DNA of 64,000 nucleotides from Helianthus annuus. Its lineage: Eukaryota; Streptophyta; Magnoliopsida; Asterales; Asteraceae. The stretch is from assembly GCF_002127325.2 (NCBI RefSeq), contig NC_035445.2, positions 82,910,239-82,974,238 of the forward strand. The letters are read 5' to 3'. A program made the translations under genes and the position numbers. Below the pieces are notes generated by a model. That model searched no databases, was not told where the DNA came from, and saw nothing but the letters and a program-made list of their open reading frames with translations. Below, in pieces: positions 1 to 13,600 of this stretch (the first letter of the stretch is position 1; each line of letters starts with the position of its first letter).

Positions 1-1601
1 TTTAAAATATGCTCAAAAGTGTTCGCAATGGTTAGACACTTCATGAATTAGTAAACTATTTAAAAAAAAACATATAAATCAAAAAGCTGCCAATCATTCT
101 CTCACAAACAACTTCCCCGCAGCGGCAAAGCTTCACCGATCATCAACCTTCACCGCGCGGTGAAAGGGGTTGGCGGTGGTGTGCCCGAGTGGCAAAGCGA
201 GTTTGCCGCACCATTTTGCCGCCACCACCGTACACCCTTAATCTTAGCTCTTAATTAGTTAATAGATGGTCAGGATTACTTCCTAACTTTCCTACCAAAA
301 AAAAACCTTCCTAGTATATCATGACTCATATTTAATAATAGTTAAACAACACTAAATTATAAAATAACGTTGTAAAAGACAAAAACAAACTTAGTAGTTT
401 TGAAATACAAAGTTTGTTACATTAACTTCAAAAGGGGTAGTGGCGCAGCTTGTTGCACGTCTATCTTCTATTTTGATATAATTTTTTATTTAATCTCCAA
501 AACCTGATTATTTTGAGTTATATGTCGTAAACCTCCCCTCGTGAACTAAATGAACTAATCTTGATCCTTCAAATTTTTAAATCAAATAGTAGGATTGTCA
601 TTAGCCCAAGTAATTTTAATTTAAATCCCTTAATCTAACTTTGGTAATTAAAATTGAATTCCTTAATTTTCTCCCTTATTGATTGTTTATAATTGATCAA
701 ATCAAAAAAAGATCGATTAAAAAAATTCTTGTGCATCAAATCATTTCTTTTTCTCCTCCACAATCTAAAGTTTTTTCCCTTTCTACCTTTTATATTTAAC
801 TTTTGCGTATATTTATTTGTTTTTTTTTTATTATTTAACTTGAATGTTCTTTTGTTTTAATATTTTTCCATGTTTAACTTAATTTTTTTTTCTTAATGTT
901 TATATATCTGGACACTTAATAGTCTATGTTGAAATTAGTTACAAAAAAACTCACATGACCCATCTAATACCTTGCTAATCAAAGAGATCATGTAAAAGGC
1001 AACTTGCGCAGGTAAGTAACCAAGCACAAGCCAGCTTTCAAACCTAAGACCTTTATTAAAAGAACTCGAGTACTTATCATTGAACCACCTTTTAAAAGTT
1101 ACAATCCTCTGTTCTTTATAAAAAAAAAACATTCTTTAAATCCTCTTTAAATTGCGTGTGTTCGCCAAAAATGCTCCGATGATCAACGGAGGTGAACTCG
1201 ACATAATAATATATTTAAAATCAATAAGAAATAAGGTGTTGGATCTTTTAACTCGTAACTCAACCCATTTGACTTGGCGCTTGTAACCGCAATTTCATAA
1301 CACCATAGAAGTTTGGTTGTCCAACTCGATTTTAATCTACAAAATTACAACACAAATTCTAAAACACAACTATACAAAGCTAGAACTTCAAACCCTTTCT
1401 GCTTTCTCAGGTATACCTATGCACCCACAACAAAACTAAGCTTTACAATACTCATTCATAGGGTAACAACTTTACATGCCAAAACACACTACGCATACAA
1501 ACACAAAGGGCCGGCCAATCCATGATTCATTACGGAGTAATGAATCATTTCAAAACTGATTTAACATTTACAGAAATCATGTTACCTCCTGCTACTATAG
1601 A
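1..1601. other. region downstream of the SGR6-like gene, no gene seen
   Basis: AT-rich sequence without a convincing coding region; the short ORFs here have no recognisable domain and no splice continuation. Positions about 100-241 are GC-rich and look like the end of a mobile element (GGTGGTGGCGGC-type terminus read on the minus strand), but its other end lies outside the window. The 3' UTR of SGR6 must lie just below 1602. Confidence 0.4.
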
Positions 1602-4600
1602 TTATGAATCGATACTGCTTCTGCCAGAGTCCGAATGATCGAGCCGATCAGCTCTCCATGAAACCAAATTCGTAGACTTCAATAGCATGCCTAAGGCTGA
1701 AGAACAAGTTGCTCTCACTATTGCATCTGTAGAACGGCTTCCTTTGCTCACCAACAACCCGAAAACCTAAAAAGACATTTTGCATGTTTCAATACAATAT
1801 GTGTTATAGGTGATTCTTATTCTTTGATTAGGAGAGAGTGGGCCCACCTGATGATGATAATAAGACGCTGAAATGTGCTGATCATCTGTTAAAGCAAGCA
1901 TGCTGCTAGACAAATAAATGGCATTTGCCTGGATGGCGGGCCAAGGAGCATCAAAAGCCTACGCAATTACGGAATTCGAATAAGTTGATTTTATGGCAGA
2001 TAGATTATACATGTCTATTTACAATATTTTTATACGCTATTGCTTTTCGTTTTAATTTAAGACCTGTATTATTGATGCCATGTATGTATCAACTCTGGAA
2101 GCCAGATGCTGAATAAACTGCCTTGCAAGATCTCTTAGAAAATCTTGATAGTCACTCCTGAAAAGGATAAAAGTGGAACCGCCACATGATTTTGATGTCA
2201 AAAAGCATCAAATGTACGAGAAGTATATTATTATTACTACTACTACTGCTACTATTATTATTACTATTTTCGTCGATGTATATACCTGTGATCAGATATA
2301 AAACGGTTTGTGTTAAGGAGGGGGATCAAATCCTCAATTTCCATGAGGGGAGCAACCTGTTTGATCGTATTCTGTTTGGTAACAAACAAAATCATTATCA
2401 AGAAGCGAAAATAACTTAAAATAATAAAAGCTAGTAAATTTCGCCCGCGCGTTGCGGTGGCGTGAAACGTAAAGTAACGCGAAATATTGTCTAATGAAAA
2501 CGTATTATATCTGACCCGACTCGTTTCCGAACAAAATTTACGTCAAAACGTAGACCAACTGAAAACGTACATAAAAATTAGCACGAAACGTTTTATATTT
2601 GACCCACCCTATTTACTTAAAAAAAATATACGTCAAAATGTAAGAAACTAGTTTTTTTAAGCGAGAAGCCATGGCGTCGAAACGTAAACTTTTACCGTCT
2701 AATGAAAACGTGTTATATTTGACCCGACTCGTTTCCGAACAAAATTTACGTCAAAACGTAGACCAACTGAAACGTACATAAAAATTAGCACGAAACGTTT
2801 TATATTTGACCCAACTTATTTCCTTAAAAAAACATACGTCGAAACGTAAGAAATAGTGTTTTTTAAGTGAAAGGATGGTACCGCGTTGCGGCGGCATCGA
2901 AACGTAAAGTAACTCGAACTTATACCGTCTAATGAAAACATACTATATTTGACACGACTCGTTTTCGAACAGCATTTACGTCAAACCGTAGACCAACTGA
3001 AAACGATATAAAAATATGCATGCACGAAAGCGTATTATATGTGACCCGACAAAATTTACGTCGAAACGTAAACTGGAATTTATACCGACACGTACATATA
3101 TAAAAATAAGGACTTAAAACTCAAGGGTGTCAAAATGACATTTCATAAAGTTTTTTGAAAGTTAAGGTGTAAGTGTAAAAACTGAAAGTTAAAGGGTTAA
3201 AGTAAAAAAACAAAAATTAAAATAAAAAGTAAAAACTACAGTAACCCTAACTTGTGTTTTAATAATATTTATAATTATAATATGAGACGCCTGAAGAAAC
3301 TTACCCGGCAAGCTTGTCGGACAGAATATTCATCATCAAGAAGATGTAGAACCAAACGTGGCAAAACAGCATGTACCTGAAACAAGTAAAGTGTTGCATA
3401 ACGAGTCAAAATAGGCAACTTTTTAGATGGGTCAAACAGCCTGTTAAAAGTCAATAAAAAACCTGCTCAAGAAAAGAGTCACGTAGGCCAGAACCGTAGT
3501 GACTTAACGCTCCAAATGCGGCAAAAGCATTTGCTCTCATCTTCGGGTCCATGGAGAGCTGTTTACAAACCACATAAATTATCCATAACGAAAGAAACTA
3601 AACGTTCAGATATCAAACATAATCAGATTACGTTATCTTTTATATAATCAAAAAATTACTCTTGAAAAATTCACCTGGAGATTGCGAAGGCGGACACACA
3701 AATTAAGGAGAACATGCTCCACACCGTTTGGTGCTAGCTCAAGAATCTATCACCGTTGAGATGTAAGTTATTAATTCACTATGAATTCCAACAAAATGTT
3801 GATTCAAAGATAGAAAATAATATACCGAAAGCAAGCATAAGACTGCAGTCAATTGAACGGAATCATCTGAGTCATCGAGCAAGGCCAATATTACACCAAG
3901 AATTTCTTTTGTGTATGTAGTAATATGCATAGGTGGTATCTGCACTAGTCCACGTAGACAAAGACGCCTGACCATAGGAGAATCATCTGACACGTGTCGA
4001 CACAATGCTTCAACTATTTCCTCCGATACCGAACCAGATCCTTCATTGCTGCATTAAGAAATATTAGTAGAAGTATTGAAACCATTATCCATTATCCAAT
4101 TAAAATGCAAAGAAAATTATTTTTGGTGAAAGGTAACACCATTCGCTGCATTTTGAATCACTAAAATAAAGTCGAATGTTTTGGCGGGAAATTATTCCGG
4201 ACATACATGTGACGTACGAACTCAGACAATGCGGCGGCGGCGGCTTCTCTTTGGAATCTCACAGGCTGATTCAAGTATTTACTTAAAATAACTGATATTG
4301 CTGAAACCTGAATAAAAATGATGGGAAAAAATCACATACAAGATCAATAAAATGAACATTACACAATATTTTTTTGAGCATATCACACTAGGGTAGGGAT
4401 CCTAAGAGAAGTCCACCCTATTTGAGAAACTTGAGAAGCATTCTGGACCACACATTTCCCTAAGCTTTTCGTAATATACACATGTGTATAGTTTAGAATT
4501 GACTATATACATATATGTGGATTAGGATCAAATACAAAGGATCCTAATTGTAAGAAGTGTAAGAAGGATTTATAGAGTGACAAGTGTCCAATAACCTAAA

Positions 4601-4628
4601 AAAACCCACTACACAAAAAAACCCACTA

Positions 4629-4666
<38 letters not shown>

Positions 4667-7600
4667 AAACATCCACCACCACCAAAAACCTAAACCCCCA
4701 CCCCCACATCACCCACCCAAAAAAAAAAAAAAAAAATTTTTTTTTTTTGCCGAGGGGTTGGGGGTGGGGGTTTAGGTTTTTGGGTGGTGGTGGGGGTGGG
4801 TGTTTAGTTTTTTTTAGATTTTTTTTTAGGTTTTTGGGGGGTTGGGGGGGGGGGGGGGGGTTTAGGTTTTTGGTGGTGATGTAGTGGGTTTAGTTTTAGG
4901 TTATTGGACACTTGTCACTCTATAAATCCTTCTTACACTTCTTACAATTAGAAGACTTTGTAGAATAACTTGACCCACATATATGTATATTGTCAAATCT
5001 TGAATTATACACATATGTATATTGTCAATTTTAAACTATACATATGTGTATATTACGAAAAGCTTAGGGAAAATGTGTGGTCCAAAATGTTTCTCAAGTT
5101 TCTCAATTAGCCTAGTGCTTCTCACAGGATCCTAACCCTATCACACTAATATGCATATAAATATAGAAACATATATGGAAAACATTACCACCATTAGAAT
5201 TTAATCTGTTGTAAGGAAAAAGAAGAAAACATAAAAAAATTCACCTCTTTAGGTCTTTTTATGGAAATAGAACCAGCTAAGTCACCAATAAGATTGATCC
5301 ACTTTTCGTCAACATTGTGTTCTCCATCTCTAGCCAAAATCTGATCAGCAAGAAAAATTAAAAATAAAAAAAGATGGCAAACACACCTATCGATGCTGCA
5401 ATTAGGCTACATTTATCAAAAAGTAAATACCTTTCCCATTTCAAGGTCTCCAACACATTCACAGAATGCCTGAAATGCTATAAGAAGCGTACTGCAATTT
5501 AAGATTAATACATAAAGAGAAAATTCAGCCTCAAAACATTCTCAGCATGCAAAAGATATTTATCTTTGGGCAAAACTGCAAGAAAAATGCAACGTACTAT
5601 TCATTTTTATCGATATATGCAAGGTACATTTTTAACCATTTAATGTAACATATTACCACCACAGTGTAGTTTCTTGCATTAAATGGTAACAACTGGTACA
5701 TATGTTGCATTACATGGTTAGAAATTGCATATTTAGGTTAGAAAATGGTAAAAACTTGTACATGTGTTGCATTACATGGTTAAAAGAATACATTACGTAA
5801 ATTAAAAAATAAATAATAAAAAGTTAATTGCGCTTTTTTTCTTCCAAAGTAAAATGCCATTTTCGTCCCTGAGGTTTGGCCAGTTTTGCAACTTTCGTCC
5901 AAAGGTTTGTTTTTCCGCATCTGGATCTAAAAGGTTTGAAATCTTGCCATTTTCATCCGGCTTGTTAACTCCATCCATTTTTCTCCATTTAGCCAGAGGT
6001 ATTTCCGTCTTTTTTGCTAACTTAAACGGCAATTCAGTCTTTTTCACTTGATGTAAAAACACCGAATACCCTTGAAAAAGACTGAATTGCCCATTAAGTT
6101 AAGAAAACATACAGAAATACCACTGACTTAACGGAGAAAAATGGATGGAGTTAACGAGCCAGATGAAACTGGCAAGATTTCAAACCTTCTGGATCCAGAT
6201 GCAGAAAAACAAACCTTTGGACGAAAGTCGCAAAACTGGCCAAACCTCAAGGACGAAAATGGCATTTTATTTTCTCCATTTACTATCACATTGAAAACTT
6301 AACATAGAACCAACACACAGAAGTTACCGTAGTTGCTCATACTGTCCGGAAATAGATTGACTGTGACAGCTTCCTAAATGAAGAATAAGTATCGCAGTAA
6401 CCGACGCATAATTTTGTTCAACTGCTCTCTTACCAATTTTACCACCTCCTCTGCAGAAGAAGCAAACTTTAAACAAAAGTCACATCACAAACTAACTTGA
6501 AATTAAGTTAACGCAACAAGAAGACCTGAAGAAGGCAGTCAGAGCAACAATAGCAGCTTGCAGGATCTCATTCTCCGCACGGGCCCCACCAGAATCCCCC
6601 GTGTGGTCTCCTTTTCCTGTGTCGCTTTTATGTACATGAGTGTGGCTGAGAGTAGATATCAAGTGTTCTAGAAATGACGATGAAAGCTCGTTGTGCTGAG
6701 AAAAAACCTAACAGAAGAAAAAAAACAAGCAAGCTTTATCCTTGGCGAATGATTAACTTTGTAAAATAGTAACCAAGTTTCAGGATTCTTCTAATCAGGT
6801 CACTCATAAAAAATTGTTCCAATCAGGTCACTCAAGTTTAGTTTGGTGTTTCCATTCTATACATTTTACCTAAATAGCATGTAATCAATCCTTCATGGCA
6901 TTTCTTTTATTTTCCTTTTTTTATTATATGATGACATGACTTAAAAATGACATGGATTAAACTAAAAAAATTGTTAAACATTTGGAGTTTTAAAAAAAAA
7001 GCGAAAAAATTAAATAGAAATGCGAAAAAGTTTCAAAATTGCAAAAAATTTAAATAGATAAGCGAAAAACTTTTAAAGATTGCGAAAAATTTTAAAAAAC
7101 TACCATCAACTAACAAGTTTTTGCAAATTTTTTTGAAATTTTTGGCAATCTTTTAAAATAAATGCGCAATATTACAAAAAAACAGTTTTTTAATAAATTT
7201 TCACAATTTTTTATAAAAAATCGCGATTTTATAAAAGAAATTCAAAGTTCTTAATTTTTTTTTTTGCAATATTTTTTAAACTATTTTTAAAAATTTTCAC
7301 AACGAGTTTTTGATAAACTTTTCGCAATTTAAAAAAGATGCATTTTTTTAATCCATGTTAGCATTTTTAAGCCATGTCATCATATAATTAAAAAAAAACT
7401 AAATAAATGCCATGTAGGCTTGGTGACCTGCTATTCAGGTAAAATATATAGGATTAGAACATCAAAATAAACTTGAATGACCTGATTAGAACATAACTTT
7501 TTATAAGTGACCTAATTAGACCACTCCTAAAACTTGATCACTATCCCTTATATGTATTCTAGTTTAACATTAATGGACACTTACATAAAATGCATCCTGC

Positions 7601-10600
7601 ATTGGCCAACCACCTGGCATTCTAAGTATATCCTTAGTGACAATATCTCTTGCTGCAGCAGTCAATACTTCATTGAAAACAACTCTCGGGCTGGTATTTT
7701 CAGCTAGAGAAGAAATCTTTAAAAAGTCAAAGAAATAACATGAATAAAAAGAACAATAGTCAAAAAGGCAGATCCAAAAAACCCCATAGTCAAAAAAAAT
7801 TGACTGTTTGCATGAGAAAAAGGATACAGCAACAAGTGTTTCATGGCGTAAGTATTTCTCGGTCACGTGAACTGCAGCAGAAAGCAAAGACTGTGCCGTT
7901 CTGTAAAAAAACACAGAATTATCCGTGTAATGAAACTATGCACAAATAAAAACACTAATTAAAAGCTTCACGTTAATGACCTTGATATATCAGTCTCGTT
8001 CAGCTCGTTTCCCCTTCTAGTAACAAACTCAATGACTGCTTGTATACCACCTTCTGCTGATGGCTTAATCTTATCAGATATAGCTACAGAACAACCACAA
8101 AGTGTAGCTACCAGCTGCATTAATTACCAAGAACTATAAATACTGGGTGATGAAGATTACTTTCGTATTTACATCTAAAACCCGAGTTCACACACATTGA
8201 TACGTGTGTGTAGTCTTACCTCATCTTTTGTCAGCAATATACAAACAGATGAAATGACACGGTTAAATACTTCAGAAGGATCAATAGATGTGTCCTAATC
8301 ATACAAAGTAGTATGTCAGAAAACAAAAGTACATAAAGGAAAGTGTGTGTGTGTGTGTGTGTGTTTGTGTTTTGGTTTTTTGCATATTTTTATCAACATA
8401 CTTGTTCGTTTTTTCCGTTTTAGTCTGCGTACTTTTTGTGTACATTTGGGTCATCAAAATATGTTATGTCCCAATTAGGTCATTTTATAGGTCTAAAACC
8501 TGCTTTCAAAAATGATTAACTTTTACGAAAAAAGAAAATGTTACTTGTATATTAAAATGTTAGGAGTAAAGTACATGGATAGTCCCTATGGTTTTCCAAA
8601 ATTTTGGATCTGGTCCCTAGCTTTCTAAAAGTACACGGATGGTCCCGGTGGTTTGCACTTTGTAACGCATTTACTTTTGCCAAAAGTACATGGATGGTCC
8701 CTGTGGTTTGCACTTTGTAACACATTTAGCCACGAACTTGGACCTCCTGAAACCTTTAGATTCGTTGGCTGTGGGCTAAATGTGTTACAAAGTGCAAACC
8801 ACAGGGACCATACGTGTACTTTTGAAAAGTTAGGGACAAAATTCAAAATTGTGGAAAACCACAGGGACTATCCATGTACTTTACTCAAATGTTAGTTTTA
8901 TATTGACTGTATTACAGGCTGCAAAATGAGCCAAATGGGACACAAATCCATCTTTCAACGATTCATGTGTACAAAAAAGTATGCCGGTTATGCAAAATGG
9001 AAATAAAAAAACTTATTACTTTTTATCTTTAAGTATTATATGAACTTACTCTTCTTAGTATGGCTATAACATCCTCAAGGGATGACAAAGCAGCATACGA
9101 AGATTCAATAGGTGTGCTAGAATTTGAAGCTGCAGGCCTCGGAAGAGACAGAGATATATCAAAAAACTGGTCTAATATCTGCATGGAATAAAGAAAGATT
9201 CAACAACAGACTCAAAAAAGTTGTACTTACATGCATAAACATGCAACGTAAAGTTCCATCAGCTTAATTATTGAACTTAACGTAAAAAATACTGACCTGC
9301 GCAGAAAGTTTTCTGACTTCAGAATTTGAGTCTGCGCAACGTGGAAGGTACGCGATGACTCTATCACCCAAATGTAGGGCATCTCGACTTGGCAAAAGAA
9401 ATGCAGCTGGGCCATAAAAGAACAAGTACAAAGATTTACTGAACATTGCAAAAACAAAATGTGGCAAATTTTGGCCCTGTTACTTATGAATGTATTGTTA
9501 AGGGTAATGCTAATCTATAACGGGTCAACCTGGTAAAATAAAAAAATAAAAACTTGAAGTGAAATGGGTCATGTGGGTCGAATGTCGCCCAAAGTGTGTT
9601 CTTAACGCATAAAACCTCATAAATCATTTACATACTCTTAATTAGTAACATTTTTATGCATGATGGGGTCATACCTCATGCTTTACGGGTTTTTCAGATA
9701 AAAATTGATTATTTACCTTTAACCCAAAGCTTTTCATCTTTTGCAATTTTAACCCCACAAAATTTGTTTTTTTACTTTAACCCATAACTTTTCATTATAT
9801 GCAATTTAAGTATTTAACCTCTCAAAACCTCTCAACTTTGATCCCCTATACTTTCATCTTTCGCAAATTTCCGTTCTACGTTTCGTCCTTTCGAGTTAAC
9901 ACGGCGCAACGTGCGTGTGTGGTTCAACGTTTTTACGTTTCGCTGTTTCGCTTTATGTTTCGTTCAAAATTTTGGGAGTTAACACAGCGCAACGTGCATG
10001 TGTGGTTCAACGTTTATACGTATATTTTTCCCCGTTACAGATCCGTTGCAACGCACGAGTCCTAGATCGACATGTCATATTCACCCCCCGCCGCAACGCG
10101 GAGGGGGGCTTAATTCTAGTTTTATTCTAAAAAAAATAAGTTTGAAAGCAAGTGTTCTATGTAAACCTGGCCCCCACGTACCGTCTATAGTAAAATTATT
10201 TGTTCAAAAGGAAACCATCATGACATGTCATATTCACCCAACGCACCGAGTCGTTCATCTTGTCACATCTAGGCAAAACTGGAAGAAAAAAGATTTTTTA
10301 AAGTTGAACTCACATGGTAGATTTGCAACATTAAACCGTGAGGTGCGATCGACTTGTTTGATGTGCGTGCAGCTTCCCTGACAACCAAGAGTGCAGTAAC
10401 CCGTGACGCAAAGGGCCCGAAATTTCAGCAGCATCTCATAAACTGCAAGGCACCCTCGTTTCCTCTGATAGTCAAGTGGCGAAGAAACGTATTGATCAAT
10501 CTGTTTTAAGATATGCAATAACTGCTCGGCACGGCTTCTTCCATCCTCACCGCTAAACAATACAAAATTTTCAAATATAGTACATAAACGTGCTATGAAA

Positions 10601-13600
10601 ATACATCAAGTTCGTAATAGAAGAGTACCTCGTGAGAAGAATTGCACACAAAAGAGTGATAAGGTTGTGAATAAGAGGATTGACAGCATCAGCAGGTTCG
10701 TTTGGCAAAGCAAAAAAACCTAAGGTAGCCTGTCAAATAAAACAAATATTTAATAGAAAACAGAGGAAATTGATAGGACTTAATTAAACTGGAATGGAAT
10801 AAAATGCCATTTTTGTCCCTGAGGTTTGGCCAGTTTTGCGACTTTTGTTCAAAGGTTTGTTTTCCGCATCTGGATCCAAAAGGTTTGAAATCTTGCCATT
10901 TTCATCCGGCTTGTTAACTCCATCCATTTTTCTCCGTTAATTCAGGGGTATTTTCGTCTTTTTTTGTTAACTTAAAGTCAGGAGAGACTTAACTTTTATT
11001 TAGTAAGGGTATTTTAAATGCTTGTACATAAAGTGAAAAAGACTGAATTGCCCTTTAAGTTAAAAAAAAAAGACGGAATTAACCCTGACTTAACGAAGAA
11101 AAATGAATGGAGTTAACAAGCCGGATGAAAATGGCAAGATTTCAAACCTTTTGGATCCAAATGCGGAAAAACAAACCTTTGGACGAAAGTCGCAAGACTG
11201 ACAAAACCTCAGGGACGAAAATGGCATTTTACTCATTAGACTATATACAGTTAAAACTGGCACCTTCATGACAATGTTGCGCATTTCAGTTGTCAACTTT
11301 GGATCCACAGATACTAAAGTAGTGCAAGCACTTAAAGCAAGGGCCTAAAATACATGGAAAATGAATAAATGAATTAACATATAACAACTTGTCGTCAAGG
11401 TAAATAACTAATTACAAAATGAAACTATAACGGGAGTTGAAAACCTGTGTGCGTAATAGTTCAACACTCAAATCAGAAAAACCTTCTTCATCATGTCGGC
11501 GCATTAGAGTTAATATGTAGTCAAGCAACAGGTCTCTTTTTTTCAATGGGAATGATATACCACTTTCAGCAGCATTTATGACAGCAAGTCCTGCATTACC
11601 AACAATAATTTGTCTTACAAATCGGCAAAAATTACCACTTGAAATATTTTAACATGTGACAAACAAGATTTTGCTGGTTTAAACGATTAACACATATATT
11701 CAAAAACATAAATAAGAGAAGAAAATAAAACGAAAAAAATAGAGTATTATGTATAGTACAACAGAACAGCATTCATGCTGTGCCTTTAAAACTTCACACA
11801 AGCACAAATTTGTAAGAGTTTGACCAACCTAATAAGTCAATGGCGGTGATAACAGCTTGCTTCGCACTAGGGTGACGTACATTTAGAAGATGAGACAGCA
11901 TGTTAGTTCCCTGAGAAAGCAGTTACAAGTCAATGAACTTAAAATAAACAGAAAACATGAACGCATGAAAGAAAAACGCCGCATGAGTGAAACACGAAAG
12001 TGAACCAAAAAAATAGCGGAAGCTTTACCACAAGTGCATCTATTCTGGCTTCAATTACAGTTGACGGAGCGTATCTTGCAGCATATCCATACATTAGAGC
12101 CAGTGCAGCGTGAATATCATCTGAATCTTGCATCTTACTTTTATCCGAGAAGAAGGATAGAAATCTGCAATTCAAACCATTTCACAATGTTAAGACTAAC
12201 GTTAATAATATATAGTTAAACAATAGATAATTCTAGCACCTTTCAGTCTCATGAAAATAGATAATCTAGTTAACATATTAATATATTACCTCTGAAAAAT
12301 ACTTTCCCCGACATTGTCAAGAATCTCTTTAAGTTTATCCAAAACAGTATCCAAGTGTGATGCTGCAACCTGCAAGAAATTGTCATCAGAAAATTATAAA
12401 AATCGGTATTTTTTTCTACTCATAGTATGTTCTTGTTTAATAAACTTCACTTGTAATATATGCACTATACATACCAACCCCATGGCTTTTGCCAAACCAA
12501 GCCGATTTTCAGGAATGGTAATATTTGCTTGCTTGTACATCCAGTCGATCTTATCACGAACATAAGTCCTGTTATCGACTTTCTGAAGAAGTATACCAAG
12601 ACATCTATAGAAGTACAAAAAAATCTCATTATGCTCCTCAAAACTTGCAATGAATAATAAAAAGTTAGATAAGAAAATTTATATAGTCTTAAAACAAAAG
12701 GTCGGTGGGACCCACCGACCATTCTAACCCCTAAACTTTTGACAAATGACAATTTCAACCCTAGACTTCTAATTCATCTTTAAACTTTTGGTTTTTTCAC
12801 TTCCCTTAGCTTTTGACAAATGACAATTTCAACCCTAGATTTCTAATTCATTTTAAAACTTTGGTTTTTTCACTTCACATCCTTAAACTTTTGACATGAA
12901 ACACTATTAACCCTCATCCTTAAGTAAGTTACACATTCACTTCTAACTTTTGGTAATTGACAACTTTGACCCGTCAACCTTTTAAACTTAATAACTTGAC
13001 ACATTATTGTATTTAAATTGACTTTACACCGTAACGTGCGACACATTATTATACTTTTTTATCTATGCCTAACCACATTAACGTCTAAATTGCTTTTACG
13101 ACTTTACACTGCTGTCTAAAATAATTTTACAACTTTACACCGCAACAATCGAGACAATATCTAATGACAATACAAAGTCAAAAACATGTAATGTCATGTG
13201 CGGGCACCACACATTAATGTCATCATCGTACATTGTAACTGCAATGCTTATATAGGTTACACCGAGTAAAATCGGACACGTCGAAACACGCATTTTCATA
13301 TAGTTAACGCATCACATAATGTGCCACCAGCTATAAACAACTAAGGTGTCGCCGCTGCAACGCGCGGCCTATGGCAACAATCGAGTTCAACAAGATAAAG
13401 AAAATGCAAAAAACATAAATGCAAATAAGCGCATACCTGTGAAGTAGTGCAGAATGCTCATCATCAGTTGTATAAAGTTCATACTGTTTTGCAAACGCAT
13501 TTCCTAAAGAAATTACCCAATCGGTGTCTTGGACAACGTCCAATGTTTCAGCCAGAAACTGTAATAGAAAGTAATGCATTTTTTACAAATGACATTCCAA

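Noticed and set aside
4584..4775. ORF rich in Lys and Pro on the plus strand
   Set aside because: It is a translation of the A and C runs in the hairpin MITE 4391-5138; no domain, and it lies in an intron of SGR6 on the opposite strand.
6328..6450. Alternative reading of this SGR6 exon starting at the AG before 6384
   Set aside because: That frame gives a plausible peptide but ends in a phase that creates a stop in the next exon; the longer exon from 6450 joins both neighbours in frame and matches the family ([12 protein letters not shown]).
8625..8895. Overlapping ORFs on both strands with similar peptides
   Set aside because: They mirror each other because the MITE 8574-8886 is an inverted repeat; not coding.
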